Below, piece by piece: positions 18,298-26,494 of a stretch of 64,000 nt of DNA (positions within the stretch are counted from its first letter, which is position 1; every line of letters begins with the position of its first letter). The stretch covers positions 1,612,001-1,676,000 of the forward strand of contig NZ_BCNW01000001.1 of NCBI RefSeq assembly GCF_001571385.1. The letters run 5' to 3'. A program made the translations under genes and the position numbers. The notes below the pieces were generated by a model. It worked only from the letters and a program-made list of their open reading frames with translations, ran no database searches and had not been told where the DNA came from. Origin of the DNA: Methanofollis ethanolicus (GTDB lineage Archaea > Halobacteriota > Methanomicrobia > Methanomicrobiales > Methanofollaceae).

Positions 18298-21039
18298 TCA
18301 GCTATGCAGTTTCGCTTCGATCAGGGACCGGCCGAGAGTAAGTGCCTCGCCGATCTTTCCGGCCTCGGGACCGCTGCCCTGAGCAAGCTGGGGCTTTCCG
18401 CCGCCCTTGCCGCCGAGGGCCGCACAGACATCCCTGATGACCTCGATTGCATTCAGTTCGGGAACCGGGGACGCCATCACGGCATGCACACGCTCGTTCC
18501 CGCCGACAAGGAGTGCGACCTCGCCGTTCTCCGCGAGCCTTGATGCCAGCGCCACCAGTTCCTGCGGCGGCAAATCGACCTGCTTCACCACGATACGGTG
18601 GCCCTCGATCTCCTCCGCCTCAAGCTGCTGCGCCTCCAGGTCCACGACCTTCTGCTGCAGCCTCTCGATATCCTTCCTCTGCTCCTTCCACTCGGTAAAG
18701 AAGCGGGTCACGCTGGTGGGCAGGTTCTCCTGCTGGACGCTGAGGATCTCGGCAGACTGGGCGATGAGCTCCTTCACGTGCTGCATCGCGTAGATCGCCG
18801 CAATACCCGCGGAGAACTCCAGCCTCTCGATACCGTCCTGGATGTGCTCGACCCGCAGGATCGCGATCGGCCCGACCTCGCCGGTGGAGCGGCAGTGCGT
18901 GCCTGCACAGGCCTCCACATCTCCGGCCACCTGGACGACCCGGATCAACTTGCCCGGCGGGACACCGCCCTGGTACAGGCCGAAGCCGTACTTCTGCTCG
19001 GCACGCGTCCTGTCCTCCCAGGTGATATAGACCGGGGCATTCTCCATCACGATCTGGTTCGCACGGACCTCGATCCTCTTCAGTTCTTCGGGGGTGATAT
19101 GCTTGAAGTGCCTGATATCGACCCTCGATGTATCGATCCCCTTCTGGGCGCCAGCCTGGTGGATATGGGCGCCGAGCACCTCCTTGGTGGCGTGGAGGAT
19201 GATGTGGGTCGCGGTGTGGTGGCGCATCAGCGTCCAGCGCCGCTCCTCGTCGACGATACCCTTGACGCGGTCGCCGCGCTTGAGGATGCCGCCCTGCACC
19301 TTGTGGAGGATCACCTCGCCGAGCTTGATCGTCTCCTCCACCCTCACCATGTTCTCCACTGTGACGAGGGTGCCGGTGTCGAAGGGCTGACCGCCGCCTT
19401 CCGGATAGAAGAGGGTCTGGTCGAGGACCGCATAGCCGTCGAAGTAGTCGATGACCATTGCCTCGAACTCGACGTCGGCAGGCTGATCATAGTAGAGCTT
19501 CTTCGTCGCCGGGAGACCGGCGACACGCTCGCGGTACTTTGCCAGCGGGTCGGCTTCCTTCTCCACATGGTTCTCCGAGTGGAGGTCGGCGATCTGCGAG
19601 TAGAAGTTGTCCGGGATCTCGACGACCGCGCCTTCCTGTGCAGCGATCTCCTTCACCATCTCGGGTGGGATGCCGTGCGAGTCGTACAGGGTGACGACCT
19701 CCTGCAGGGGGATCCGCTCGCTCTTCTTCTTGTAGGTGCGGGCAATCCTCTGGACGATACGTGCGCCGCGGGCGAGGGTCGCCGCGTATTTCTCCACCTC
19801 GCGGTCCAGGATATCGCGGACGACCTTGACGTCCTGCTGGAAGGCGTCAAGCCCGACGATCTTCATCTGCATCTCGACAAGGTCGGCGAGGCTGCCCTTG
19901 AGTTCGAGGTCTGCCATCATCCTGAGGGTGCGGCGGATCACGAGCCTGACAAGATAGCCCTCGCGGACATTCGAGGGGACGATGCAGTCGCCGAGCATAT
20001 AGGCGAGGCAGCGGGTGTGGTCGGCGATCGCGTAGATCTTCTCGATCGGCGTGATCATCTTGTCCAGCTTGTCCAGGGGGACATCGATCGTGGCGGCGAC
20101 CTTCTTTCTGAGCTGATAGAGGTTCGGGCCGCTGATGTCCATCAGGCCGGCAAACTTTGCGTTGAGGCTGAGGATCTTCGTGAACTCCTTGTTGTCGAGG
20201 AGGTGTTCGAGGCCTGCCGCGTGCATCAGGTGGCTCACCATCTCCGGGAAGACGGCATCGTACACCGTCGGCGACCCCTTCGAGGCCCAGGTGATCCTCT
20301 CAAGGCCGTAGCCGGTGTCCACGATCCGCATCTTCATCGGATAGTAGGGCTCGCCCTCCAGCATGACCGGTTCCTGCTCGTTTTTCTCCCGTGTCAGGCT
20401 CATGAAGACAAGGGTTGCGACTTCGAGGCCGCCGATGAGCACCTCGACGGATGCGCCGGCATTGCCGCCGCCGATCCAGGGGTTTTCCTTGAAGGTGATC
20501 TTTTTCAGGTCGGCACCGATCGAGGCGAAGAACTGGTCGCAGAACTCGACCGCCCTGTCCTTCCAGTAGATGTCTTCGGTCGGCGAGTTGAAGGCATGGT
20601 GCGCCATCATCTCGAAGAGGGTCAGGTGCCGACCGGACCTGCCGACAGAATCGAGGTCGTTGAGCCTGATGCAGGGCTGCGAGATCGTCAGCGGGTTTGC
20701 CGGAGGGGGCACGAGGCCGCTCGTCACGAAGGGCTGGAAGTCTGCGATCGAGGCGATGGTCAGGTAGATGTCGTCACGCCAGCGGGCGACGACAGGGTAG
20801 CGCTCGATACGCGTGTGGCCATGCCGCTCGAAAAACGAAAGGAATGCCTCCCTCATCTCGTCCAGGGAATGCGGCTGAAAAACCGGGTTGCCGATAAAGG
20901 CATACGGCTCGCAGGGTGCATCCCCGCAGGTCTCCCGGGACGGGTCTCTGGTCCAGAACGCCGACCCGCACTTGGTGCAGACTTTCCGCACGAAGCCCTG
21001 GGATTTAAAATATTCAAGCTGATACTCTTCTTCGAGCAT
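18298..21039 (-). CDS. alaS: Alanyl-tRNA synthetase, archaeal type
   Basis: 913 residues, the usual archaeal length. The N-terminus carries CTKCGSAFWTRDPSRETCGD, an archaeal zinc-like element, followed by the class II aminoacylation domain. The editing domain has HTATHIILHATKEVLG and CAGTHCRS, the HxxxH and CxxxH zinc ligands. A C-terminal oligomerisation domain ends with GGKGGGKPQLAQGSG. It charges tRNA-Ala. There is no ribosome-binding site before the ATG, so the message may be leaderless; the region above 21040 is AT-rich. Confidence 0.96.
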   Translation of the reverse strand: MLEEEYQLEYFKSQGFVRKVCTKCGSAFWTRDPSRETCGDAPCEPYAFIGNPVFQPHSLDEMREAFLSFFERHGHTRIERYPVVARWRDDIYLTIASIADFQPFVTSGLVPPPANPLTISQPCIRLNDLDSVGRSGRHLTLFEMMAHHAFNSPTEDIYWKDRAVEFCDQFFASIGADLKKITFKENPWIGGGNAGASVEVLIGGLEVATLVFMSLTREKNEQEPVMLEGEPYYPMKMRIVDTGYGLERITWASKGSPTVYDAVFPEMVSHLMHAAGLEHLLDNKEFTKILSLNAKFAGLMDISGPNLYQLRKKVAATIDVPLDKLDKMITPIEKIYAIADHTRCLAYMLGDCIVPSNVREGYLVRLVIRRTLRMMADLELKGSLADLVEMQMKIVGLDAFQQDVKVVRDILDREVEKYAATLARGARIVQRIARTYKKKSERIPLQEVVTLYDSHGIPPEMVKEIAAQEGAVVEIPDNFYSQIADLHSENHVEKEADPLAKYRERVAGLPATKKLYYDQPADVEFEAMVIDYFDGYAVLDQTLFYPEGGGQPFDTGTLVTVENMVRVEETIKLGEVILHKVQGGILKRGDRVKGIVDEERRWTLMRHHTATHIILHATKEVLGAHIHQAGAQKGIDTSRVDIRHFKHITPEELKRIEVRANQIVMENAPVYITWEDRTRAEQKYGFGLYQGGVPPGKLIRVVQVAGDVEACAGTHCRSTGEVGPIAILRVEHIQDGIERLEFSAGIAAIYAMQHVKELIAQSAEILSVQQENLPTSVTRFFTEWKEQRKDIERLQQKVVDLEAQQLEAEEIEGHRIVVKQVDLPPQELVALASRLAENGEVALLVGGNERVHAVMASPVPELNAIEVIRDVCAALGGKGGGKPQLAQGSGPEAGKIGEALTLGRSLIEAKLHS

Positions 21040-21098
21040 TCAAAACCACGTCTTATTACTTATTATTCGGTAATGGATGATTATATTGTTTATCGTGT

Positions 21099-21422
21099 TC
21101 ACCGGATCATCTTCCATCGATCGATGTACCAACCGTCTTTTTCCTGATATGACCCTGCTGCTATGGCGATCCGCACGGCAAGGATGTGCCAGCAGCACCG
21201 CCCCCGGTAGATGAAGTCCTTGCAGGTGCAGAAGTCGTCCTCGACGATGTACTCGTCCGAACAACCGGTGACGATGAAGAAGTCGTTGTACTTCCACACC
21301 AGGCCGCCGTCGGCTGCCGCGAGCGCTTTTTCCCCCCGGTTCCTGTAGGACCGGCAGATCCGCTCTCTGACCTGCGGTGTCAGGCCGCCCGCGTCTCTGA
21401 TCTCCTCCCAGATCTCTTTCAT
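21099..21422 (-). CDS. Small SWIM zinc-finger protein
   Basis: 107 residues with one SWIM motif: CTCKDFIYRGRCCWHILAV, that is CxC then CxH with a spacing of nine to ten residues. SWIM domains bind DNA or protein in recombination and ubiquitin contexts, and archaeal stand-alone forms are uncharacterised. The start codon overlaps the stop of the Nif3-like gene (ATGA), so the two are translationally coupled. Confidence 0.8.
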   Translation of the reverse strand: MKEIWEEIRDAGGLTPQVRERICRSYRNRGEKALAAADGGLVWKYNDFFIVTGCSDEYIVEDDFCTCKDFIYRGRCCWHILAVRIAIAAGSYQEKDGWYIDRWKMIR

Positions 21423-22132
21423 GGGAGGGTCGTGACCTGCGGCCGATCATCGATGTACTGCCAGCCCTCCCTTTCCGCGAGTGCCTGCATGCCCGGGGCC
21501 TCCAGTGCGTAGTGAGTCGACTCGATGCAGGGGATCGGCGACGACCGCGCCACATGGTGCTTCAGTTCTGCCGAGAGAAAGGCCTCTGCACCGAGGCCGA
21601 CGGCCTCATCGATGAGGGCGGGGTCAAAGCCGCTCCCGCCGACGACCGCGAGGGTGGCGGGGTCGCGTGTGTCGCCGTACACCCTGACGTTTCCGCCGAT
21701 TTGGGTGGCCATCTCCCTGAGGGTGCGGGTGCAGGTGCCGACGCGTCCGAGCGACATCGGCCGCACCTCCTCAAGGCCGAGGATGCGGGCGAGGGTGTCG
21801 TTCACTCCGCCGGCGGCACGGTCGAAGTTGGTGTGCATCACATAGAGGCCGATCTCGTGCGCCAGCAGGGGCCGCAGGACGCCGGTGGTCGTGCCGCGAA
21901 CGGCAGTCACCGGTTCCCAGATGGGAGTGTGGTGGACGACGAGCATGCCGGCACCGGCACGGGCGGCGGCCTCCGCCACCGCGGGCGTTGCGTCGAGGGC
22001 GCAACAGACCGTCCCGACGTCCTTCCTCCCTTCGACTATGAGGCCGATCCGCCCTTCGTCGAATTCTTCAGCAAGTTCCGGCGGCGCGATTCGTTCCAGG
22101 TGCGCAACCAGGTCTGCACTATCCATATACAC
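21419..22132 (-). CDS. Nif3-like dinuclear metal centre protein
   Basis: 237 residues, or 235 if the ATG at 22126 is used. The Nif3/YqfO family signature is seen in MLVVHHTPIWEP (two metal-binding His), the YVMHTNFDRAAGGVND segment, and near the C-terminus the HHV and CIESTHYALE motifs. Members bind two metal ions; some are annotated as GTP cyclohydrolase I type 2, but the function is not settled. This is the short form without the inserted PII-like domain. It is divergent from the homocysteine gene at 22216, with which it shares an 80-bp promoter region. Confidence 0.85.
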   Translation of the reverse strand: MYMDSADLVAHLERIAPPELAEEFDEGRIGLIVEGRKDVGTVCCALDATPAVAEAAARAGAGMLVVHHTPIWEPVTAVRGTTTGVLRPLLAHEIGLYVMHTNFDRAAGGVNDTLARILGLEEVRPMSLGRVGTCTRTLREMATQIGGNVRVYGDTRDPATLAVVGGSGFDPALIDEAVGLGAEAFLSAELKHHVARSSPIPCIESTHYALEAPGMQALAEREGWQYIDDRPQVTTLP

Positions 22133-22185
22133 AGATCTGTCTCCGGCATAATCAAGGCACTTATTATCTGGAGTAATAAGAAAGA

Positions 22186-22195
22186 CCTATAAATA
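22186..22195 (+). promoter_or_regulatory. TATA box of the homocysteine biosynthesis genes
   Basis: cctataaata is centred about 25 bp before the ATG at 22216, which would make the mRNA leaderless. However, tagggagat just before the ATG also looks like a ribosome-binding site, so transcription may start slightly earlier. Confidence 0.4.
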
Positions 22196-22215
22196 TGCAC
22201 ATTTAATAGGGAGAT

Positions 22216-23721
22216 ATGGAGAAGTCGATCGAAGAGATCAATACACGAATACGCGACGGCAATGCCCGCGTCGTCACGGCAGAGGAGATGCCGGACATTG
22301 TCGCGGAACTCGGCGAGGAAGGGGCCCTCAAGGAGGTGGACGTCGTCACGACCGGGACCTTCGGGGCAATGTGCTCCTCCGGTGCCTTCCTCAACTTCGG
22401 CCACACCGACCCCCCGATCAGGATGGAGAGAGTCTGGCTCAACGACGTCGAGGCATATGGGGGCGTTGCCGCCGTCGACGCTTATCTCGGGGCGACCCAG
22501 CAGTCCACCACGCAGGGCGATACGTACGGCGGTGCGCACGTGATCGAGGACCTGATCTCCGGCAGGTCTGTCGAACTCCGTGCGATCTCCCGCGGGACAG
22601 ACTGCTACCCGCGCCGGACGGTGACCTCCACCCTCCTCCTCGAAGACTTCAACGATGCCGTGATGGTCAACCCGCGGAACGCCTACCAGAACTACAATGC
22701 GGCGACGAACTCCACCGACCGCACCCTCCACACCTATATGGGCCTCCTCCTCCCGAACAGCGGGAATGTCTCCTATTCCGGGGCAGGGGCGCTCTCCCCC
22801 CTCGCCAACGACCCCCACTATCATCGGATCGGGAGCGGCGTCCCCATCTTCCTTGGCGGGGCAGAGGGTATGATCGTCGGGCAGGGCACGCAGTCCTCCC
22901 CCGCGACCGGTTTTGCGACCCTGATGACGACCGGCGACCTGAAGCAGATGAGCCCCGACTTTATCAGGGCGGCGACGTACCAGGGCTACGGCGTCACGAT
23001 GTACGTCGGCGTCGGCGTCCCCCTGCCTGTCACTGACCTTGAGGTCGTCAGGAGCACGGCCGTACGGGATGAGGACCTGATGACGACCATTGTCGACTAC
23101 GGCGTGCCGCACCGCGACCGTCCGGCCATCAGGCGTGTCAGTTATGCCGAACTGAAGAGCGGGAAGGTCGAGATCAATGGCGAAGAGGTGAAGACCTCCT
23201 CCCTTTCGAGTTACAAGAAGGCCCGCGAGGTCGCGGAGACCCTGCGCGGCTGGGTGGAGCAGGGCTCGATTGAACTCGCCCTCCCGACCAGGCACTTCAA
23301 TGCCGCAAAGAGGACGCACCCCATGAGGGAGACGAAGGTGGTCCCGATGGTGCGCGAGGTGATGGACCCGGAGGTCGTCTGCATCACCGAGGACGAACCG
23401 ATTATTGCGGCGGCGACGAGGCTTCTCCGGGGCGAGACGAATCACCTGCCCGTCCTCGACACGGACGGTTTCCTCGTCGGGATCGTCACGACCTACGACG
23501 TCACCAAGGCTGTCGCACGGCCGGACGACCGTCTCCTTGTCAGGGACATCATGACCCGGAAGGTTGTCAGGACGACGCCCGACGAGGCGGTGGACATCGC
23601 CGCCCAGAAATTGAACAGGAACAATATCAGCGCCCTGCCGGTGGTCGATCCCGCAAACAGGGTCATCGGCATGCTCACCGCGCTTGACCTCGGCAAACTC
23701 CTCGGCGGGAGGTGGCAGTAA
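22216..23721 (+). CDS. Homocysteine biosynthesis protein (DUF39) with CBS pair
   Basis: 501 residues. The first 370 residues are the DUF39 domain (TTGTFGAMCSSGAFLNFGHT, ATQQST, GTDCYPRR), the family shown in methanogens to make homocysteine from aspartate semialdehyde and sulfide. The Cys in AMCSSG and DCYPRR are the candidate sulfur-handling residues. The C-terminal 125 residues form two CBS motifs (VMDPEVVCITEDEPI..., DIMTRKVVRTTPDEAV...), which bind adenosyl ligands such as AMP or SAM and may give feedback control. The ferredoxin partner gene follows after 2 bp. Confidence 0.9.
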   Translation: MEKSIEEINTRIRDGNARVVTAEEMPDIVAELGEEGALKEVDVVTTGTFGAMCSSGAFLNFGHTDPPIRMERVWLNDVEAYGGVAAVDAYLGATQQSTTQGDTYGGAHVIEDLISGRSVELRAISRGTDCYPRRTVTSTLLLEDFNDAVMVNPRNAYQNYNAATNSTDRTLHTYMGLLLPNSGNVSYSGAGALSPLANDPHYHRIGSGVPIFLGGAEGMIVGQGTQSSPATGFATLMTTGDLKQMSPDFIRAATYQGYGVTMYVGVGVPLPVTDLEVVRSTAVRDEDLMTTIVDYGVPHRDRPAIRRVSYAELKSGKVEINGEEVKTSSLSSYKKAREVAETLRGWVEQGSIELALPTRHFNAAKRTHPMRETKVVPMVREVMDPEVVCITEDEPIIAAATRLLRGETNHLPVLDTDGFLVGIVTTYDVTKAVARPDDRLLVRDIMTRKVVRTTPDEAVDIAAQKLNRNNISALPVVDPANRVIGMLTALDLGKLLGGRWQ

Positions 23722-23723
23722 CC

Positions 23724-24110
23724 ATGAAGTTGATGGTCTCATTTTCTAAAAAGAAAGTCCGCGAACCGATCATCGCCCGGGTGGTCAAGGACACCGGCGT
23801 CCTGATCAATGTCGAGCGGGCACGGATCGAACCGGGCGAGGGCGAGGTGCTCATCGACGTCCCGAACGGTTCTGCAGACGAAGTCAGCCAGAAGATGCGC
23901 GACATGGGAGCGACGGTGCGGGTGCTCGAAGACGCCATCCACCACAACGAGACAGAGTGCGTGGACTGCGGGGCGTGCATCAGCATCTGCCCGCAGGACG
24001 TCTTCTCCTTCGACGACGACTGGAACCTCGTCCTCGACCAGAAGCGCTGCGTTCTCTGCGGCCGGTGCCTCCAGGCGTGCCCGCACGGGGCGCTCTCTCT
24101 GTTGAGATGA
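23724..24110 (+). CDS. NIL-domain ferredoxin, partner of the DUF39 protein
   Basis: 128 residues from the ATG at 23724, chosen because GGAGGTGG lies about 9 nt upstream and the upstream stop codon is at 23719-23721. The N-terminal 70 residues form a NIL domain (ARIEPGEGEVLIDVP), the small sensor-like fold also found in MetN. The C-terminal half has two [4Fe-4S] motifs, CVDCGACISICP and CVLCGRCLQACP. In methanogens this protein acts with the DUF39 protein in homocysteine synthesis, probably in reductive sulfur transfer. Confidence 0.9.
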   Translation: MKLMVSFSKKKVREPIIARVVKDTGVLINVERARIEPGEGEVLIDVPNGSADEVSQKMRDMGATVRVLEDAIHHNETECVDCGACISICPQDVFSFDDDWNLVLDQKRCVLCGRCLQACPHGALSLLR

Positions 24111-24412
24111 GCGGCCCTCTGGGGCAGATACTATTCCTTTTTTTGCGATCCTTTTGAACCAGGCATGATCCCCGGGTTCAAGCATACCGCATGAAAAGTG
24201 TTCTGAGGAGGTCTGCCGACTGTTCGATGATGGCAGATGTCTTCAGGTTGCAGGGCTAATCCTTCCTCAGTCCGGTCCTATTTTCGAGGAACGACTGAAA
24301 GGAGTCGAGAAACCGGAGGTTTCGAGTTCCGTGGGCAACGAGAATACCATCAGGTCTTCGAGCAGTCCTCCGAGGACTGTAGGGGGAAGCAGGGGATCGG
24401 CATACCCCTGCG
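24111..24412. other. Intergenic region with terminator-like T run and decayed repeat
   Basis: A pyrimidine-rich ttcctttttttgcg at about 24132-24145 follows the ferredoxin gene and can serve as an archaeal terminator. From about 24200 to 24412 lies a degenerate copy of the GC-rich dispersed repeats, with a gagaaaccggaggtttcgag hairpin and gtcctccgaggac. No gene seen. Confidence 0.45.
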
Positions 24413-25192
24413 TCACCCCGGTACGGCCCCTGACTCCTGCGTTGTCCCGTCATCCACGTTCCTGCTTGCGGTCCCGAGGATCTCCGCGGCGGCAGGGGTG
24501 AGCAGGTACCTCGTTTTTCTCCCCTCATGGTACGACTCGACGATGCCATCAGCGATGAGACGTTTCATGTGCCAGGATATGGTCGGACTTGCGGTGCCGG
24601 TCGCCGCCATCAGGTCGTGGTGCGAGAGGTCGTCGTCTCGGGAGAGGAGGTCGAGGATCACGCGGGCGTTTTCAGTGTGGAGGTAGGTGAGGAGGGCCGC
24701 CTCCATTCTGCCGTAGTCTTTGTTCCTGGCATAGTAGTACCTGGACCCGTGATAGGAGCGGCAGACGATCATACCGTGGAGGTTCAGGAGTCCGAGGTGG
24801 TAGCGTGCCGTCCCGTCATTCAGTCCTGTCTTTTCTCGAAGAGTGGAAAGGGATATTCCCGGATTGTCTCGGATCAGTTCATAGAGTTCACGTCTTCCTT
24901 TATGGTCGAGGATGGTCTGCCTGGTGACCCGGCGAAACCCGAGGCATGAGATGACAACGAGGGAGTAGAGGATCTCCGCCGGGAGGATGAGCGCCGGTGA
25001 GAGAAAGAGGGCCAGTTCAATGATCATCATTCTGGGTGACTCTTCGAAGAAAGAGATCTCGTCGAAGTCATGATACTCCTGGTCGGAGATATCATAGGCC
25101 GGGGTGACGGTGTACCCTCCGAGGGCGGTGACCGGAGGTGCCGTCAGGATACTGGAGAGGATGAGGATGAGAAAAAGGGGGCGCTTATCCAT
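24413..25192 (-). CDS. Membrane-anchored regulator with two winged-helix domains
   Basis: 259 residues. A signal-anchor (residues 5-25) is followed by a short outer segment of about 30 residues and a second hydrophobic helix (about 58-85). The cytoplasmic part has two winged helices: RRELYELIRDNPGISLSTLREKTGLNDGTARYHLGLL (about 97-150) and LLSRDDDLSHHDLMAATGTASPTISWHMKRL (about 180-235). This layout is common among methanomicrobial regulators that sense outside signals and bind DNA at the membrane. The secreted protein gene at 25232-25678 lies 39 bp upstream in the same direction, so the two may form an operon and the secreted product may be the sensed partner (inference). Confidence 0.78.
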   Translation of the reverse strand: MDKRPLFLILILSSILTAPPVTALGGYTVTPAYDISDQEYHDFDEISFFEESPRMMIIELALFLSPALILPAEILYSLVVISCLGFRRVTRQTILDHKGRRELYELIRDNPGISLSTLREKTGLNDGTARYHLGLLNLHGMIVCRSYHGSRYYYARNKDYGRMEAALLTYLHTENARVILDLLSRDDDLSHHDLMAATGTASPTISWHMKRLIADGIVESYHEGRKTRYLLTPAAAEILGTASRNVDDGTTQESGAVPG

Positions 25193-25231
25193 GAGATAGT
25201 GGGGGGAAGGCGATGGAATAAAATCACCGAT

Positions 25232-25678
25232 TTAGATCCAGCCGAATGTGTAGTCTTCCTTTCCAGACACCTTCTCTCCGTAGACGACAAATTCCCACGT
25301 CCCGGCTTCGATGCAGGGACTTTTGCTGATGGTGATGTGTATCCGGCCGTCGATTGCGCCGTCGTCGGCGTCATGGAATGTTCCTATAGCGCTTGTCGGG
25401 GCGGAGATTGTCAGGAAGAGTGAGTTTGCGGAATTCCCCCAGTTCAGATCGATGTTCATCTGTGATGTACCGGACGGGACGGTATGTGAGTATCGATCTC
25501 TTTCTCCCTGACTGATGGTGGCATCGTTTCTCTGGAGTTCCACAAGTCCTCTGTTCTCATCTGCCGCCGGTGCAATGGTGTATCCATCCAGTTCTGCGAT
25601 CGTACCCTGTGCTGCGCCGAACGGCGTCAGGACCGCCGCAATGATCAGGGCCATACAGACTATCCTGGAGATCTTCAT
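25232..25678 (-). CDS. Secreted beta-rich protein of unknown function
   Basis: 148 residues with a signal peptide (MKISRIVCMALIIAAVLTPFGAAQG). The mature part is rich in Thr, Ser, Gly and Ile and has the pattern GERDRYSHTVPSGTSQMNIDLNWG followed by GTWEFVVYGEKVSGKEDYTF, which resembles the PPC (pre-peptidase C-terminal) beta-sandwich. No catalytic motif. It precedes the membrane-anchored winged-helix gene. Family not certain. Confidence 0.6.
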   Translation of the reverse strand: MKISRIVCMALIIAAVLTPFGAAQGTIAELDGYTIAPAADENRGLVELQRNDATISQGERDRYSHTVPSGTSQMNIDLNWGNSANSLFLTISAPTSAIGTFHDADDGAIDGRIHITISKSPCIEAGTWEFVVYGEKVSGKEDYTFGWI

Positions 25679-25860
25679 AAGCAGGAAATGATACGGAGGT
25701 CATGATAACATTTCTGTCAGGATCGTCGATCTGTCAGACTCTGAATGATTATGATACTGGGAGGATGGTAAAGAGAAAGGCAGTGGGTCTGCGCTCACCC
25801 GGAGGCATCTCCAGTGAAACGGAAGGGAGGCATGGAAATTTCTATTGGGTCTCTTTTTTT

Positions 25861-26242
25861 GGCTTTGTAGAAATCCTCCGGAGAATTATCTCTGTGGGGG
25901 GCTAACCGCTCGAAAACCTTCGGTTTTCTCACGGTCTCTATCGCTCCCTCCCCCCGAACTCCCCGCATTAGATTAGAACGGGGATGGTAACTCCCCTTCG
26001 TGATCGTTGATTTCGCCTTCCCCGCCCCATCGCAATTCTAGGGACGACCGGAGGGAGGCGAGAAACCAGAGGTTTCGCTGTCCGGGGGCAACGAGCGTAG
26101 CGAGTTCGAGAAAGCCGGAGGCTTTCGAGGTACGAACAGAGTGAGTTAGAGAAGGTCGAAGACCTTCGAGGAGCCCCCAGCGCGAAGATGGAGAAAGGCG
26201 TTGAGTCACGTTCGTACCCAGAGTGAGGGATTCTACAGAGCC
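25861..26242. mobile_element. Family B MITE-like element with 8-bp target duplication
   Basis: The element is 382 bp. Its left end reads GGCTTTGTAGAAATCCT and its right end, on the other strand, GGCTCTGTAGAATCCC. It is flanked by CTTTTTTT on both sides (25853-25860 and 26243-26250), an exact 8-bp duplication. The interior is non-coding, with hairpins such as cgaaaaccttcggttttctc and gaaaccagaggtttcg. Eight-base duplications and GGCTCTGTTG-like ends occur in the IS6 and IS1595 families; which one mobilised this element cannot be decided here. It lies just upstream of leader A. Confidence 0.75.
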
Positions 26243-26289
26243 CTTTTTTTGTGTTTACGCTATGTCCAGGGTATTATCGGACAGATCGA

Positions 26290-26494
26290 CGATCGTGACA
26301 GATTCCTTTTATAAAAGATGGGCGAATGTCTGCTCGTGGATGCCTGAAAAGGTGTCCCGCGAGAGGTCAGGCATGTTAGTTCTGCATGCAGCCCGGCCCC
26401 TCGTGTACCCGGAGGCGATCGGGTTGTTGGATGTCATCAGGGATAGCCATTGCGGTCTGTTTGTCTCTGGGAAAATGTATTAGAGGTAGAAAAA
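26290..26494 (+). promoter_or_regulatory. Leader A: conserved promoter and structured 5' leader
   Basis: acgatcgt (partly palindromic) is followed by the TATA box ttttataaaa at 26307-26316. The predicted leader is about 160 nt. Box 1 (26335-26366) begins cgtggatgcctgaaaaggtg and contains a cccgcg hairpin core. Box 2 (26408-26471) is a 64-nt block whose ends, CCCGGAGGC and GTCTCTGGG, can pair over 9 bp. agaggtag then precedes the ATG at 26495. Both boxes recur before the gene at 31551, and box 1 before the gene at 29107. Confidence 0.65.

Noticed and set aside
18598-21147. 849-residue plus-strand frame opposite alaS
   Set aside because: Antisense to alaS, no domain, composition dominated by Leu, Val and Asp.
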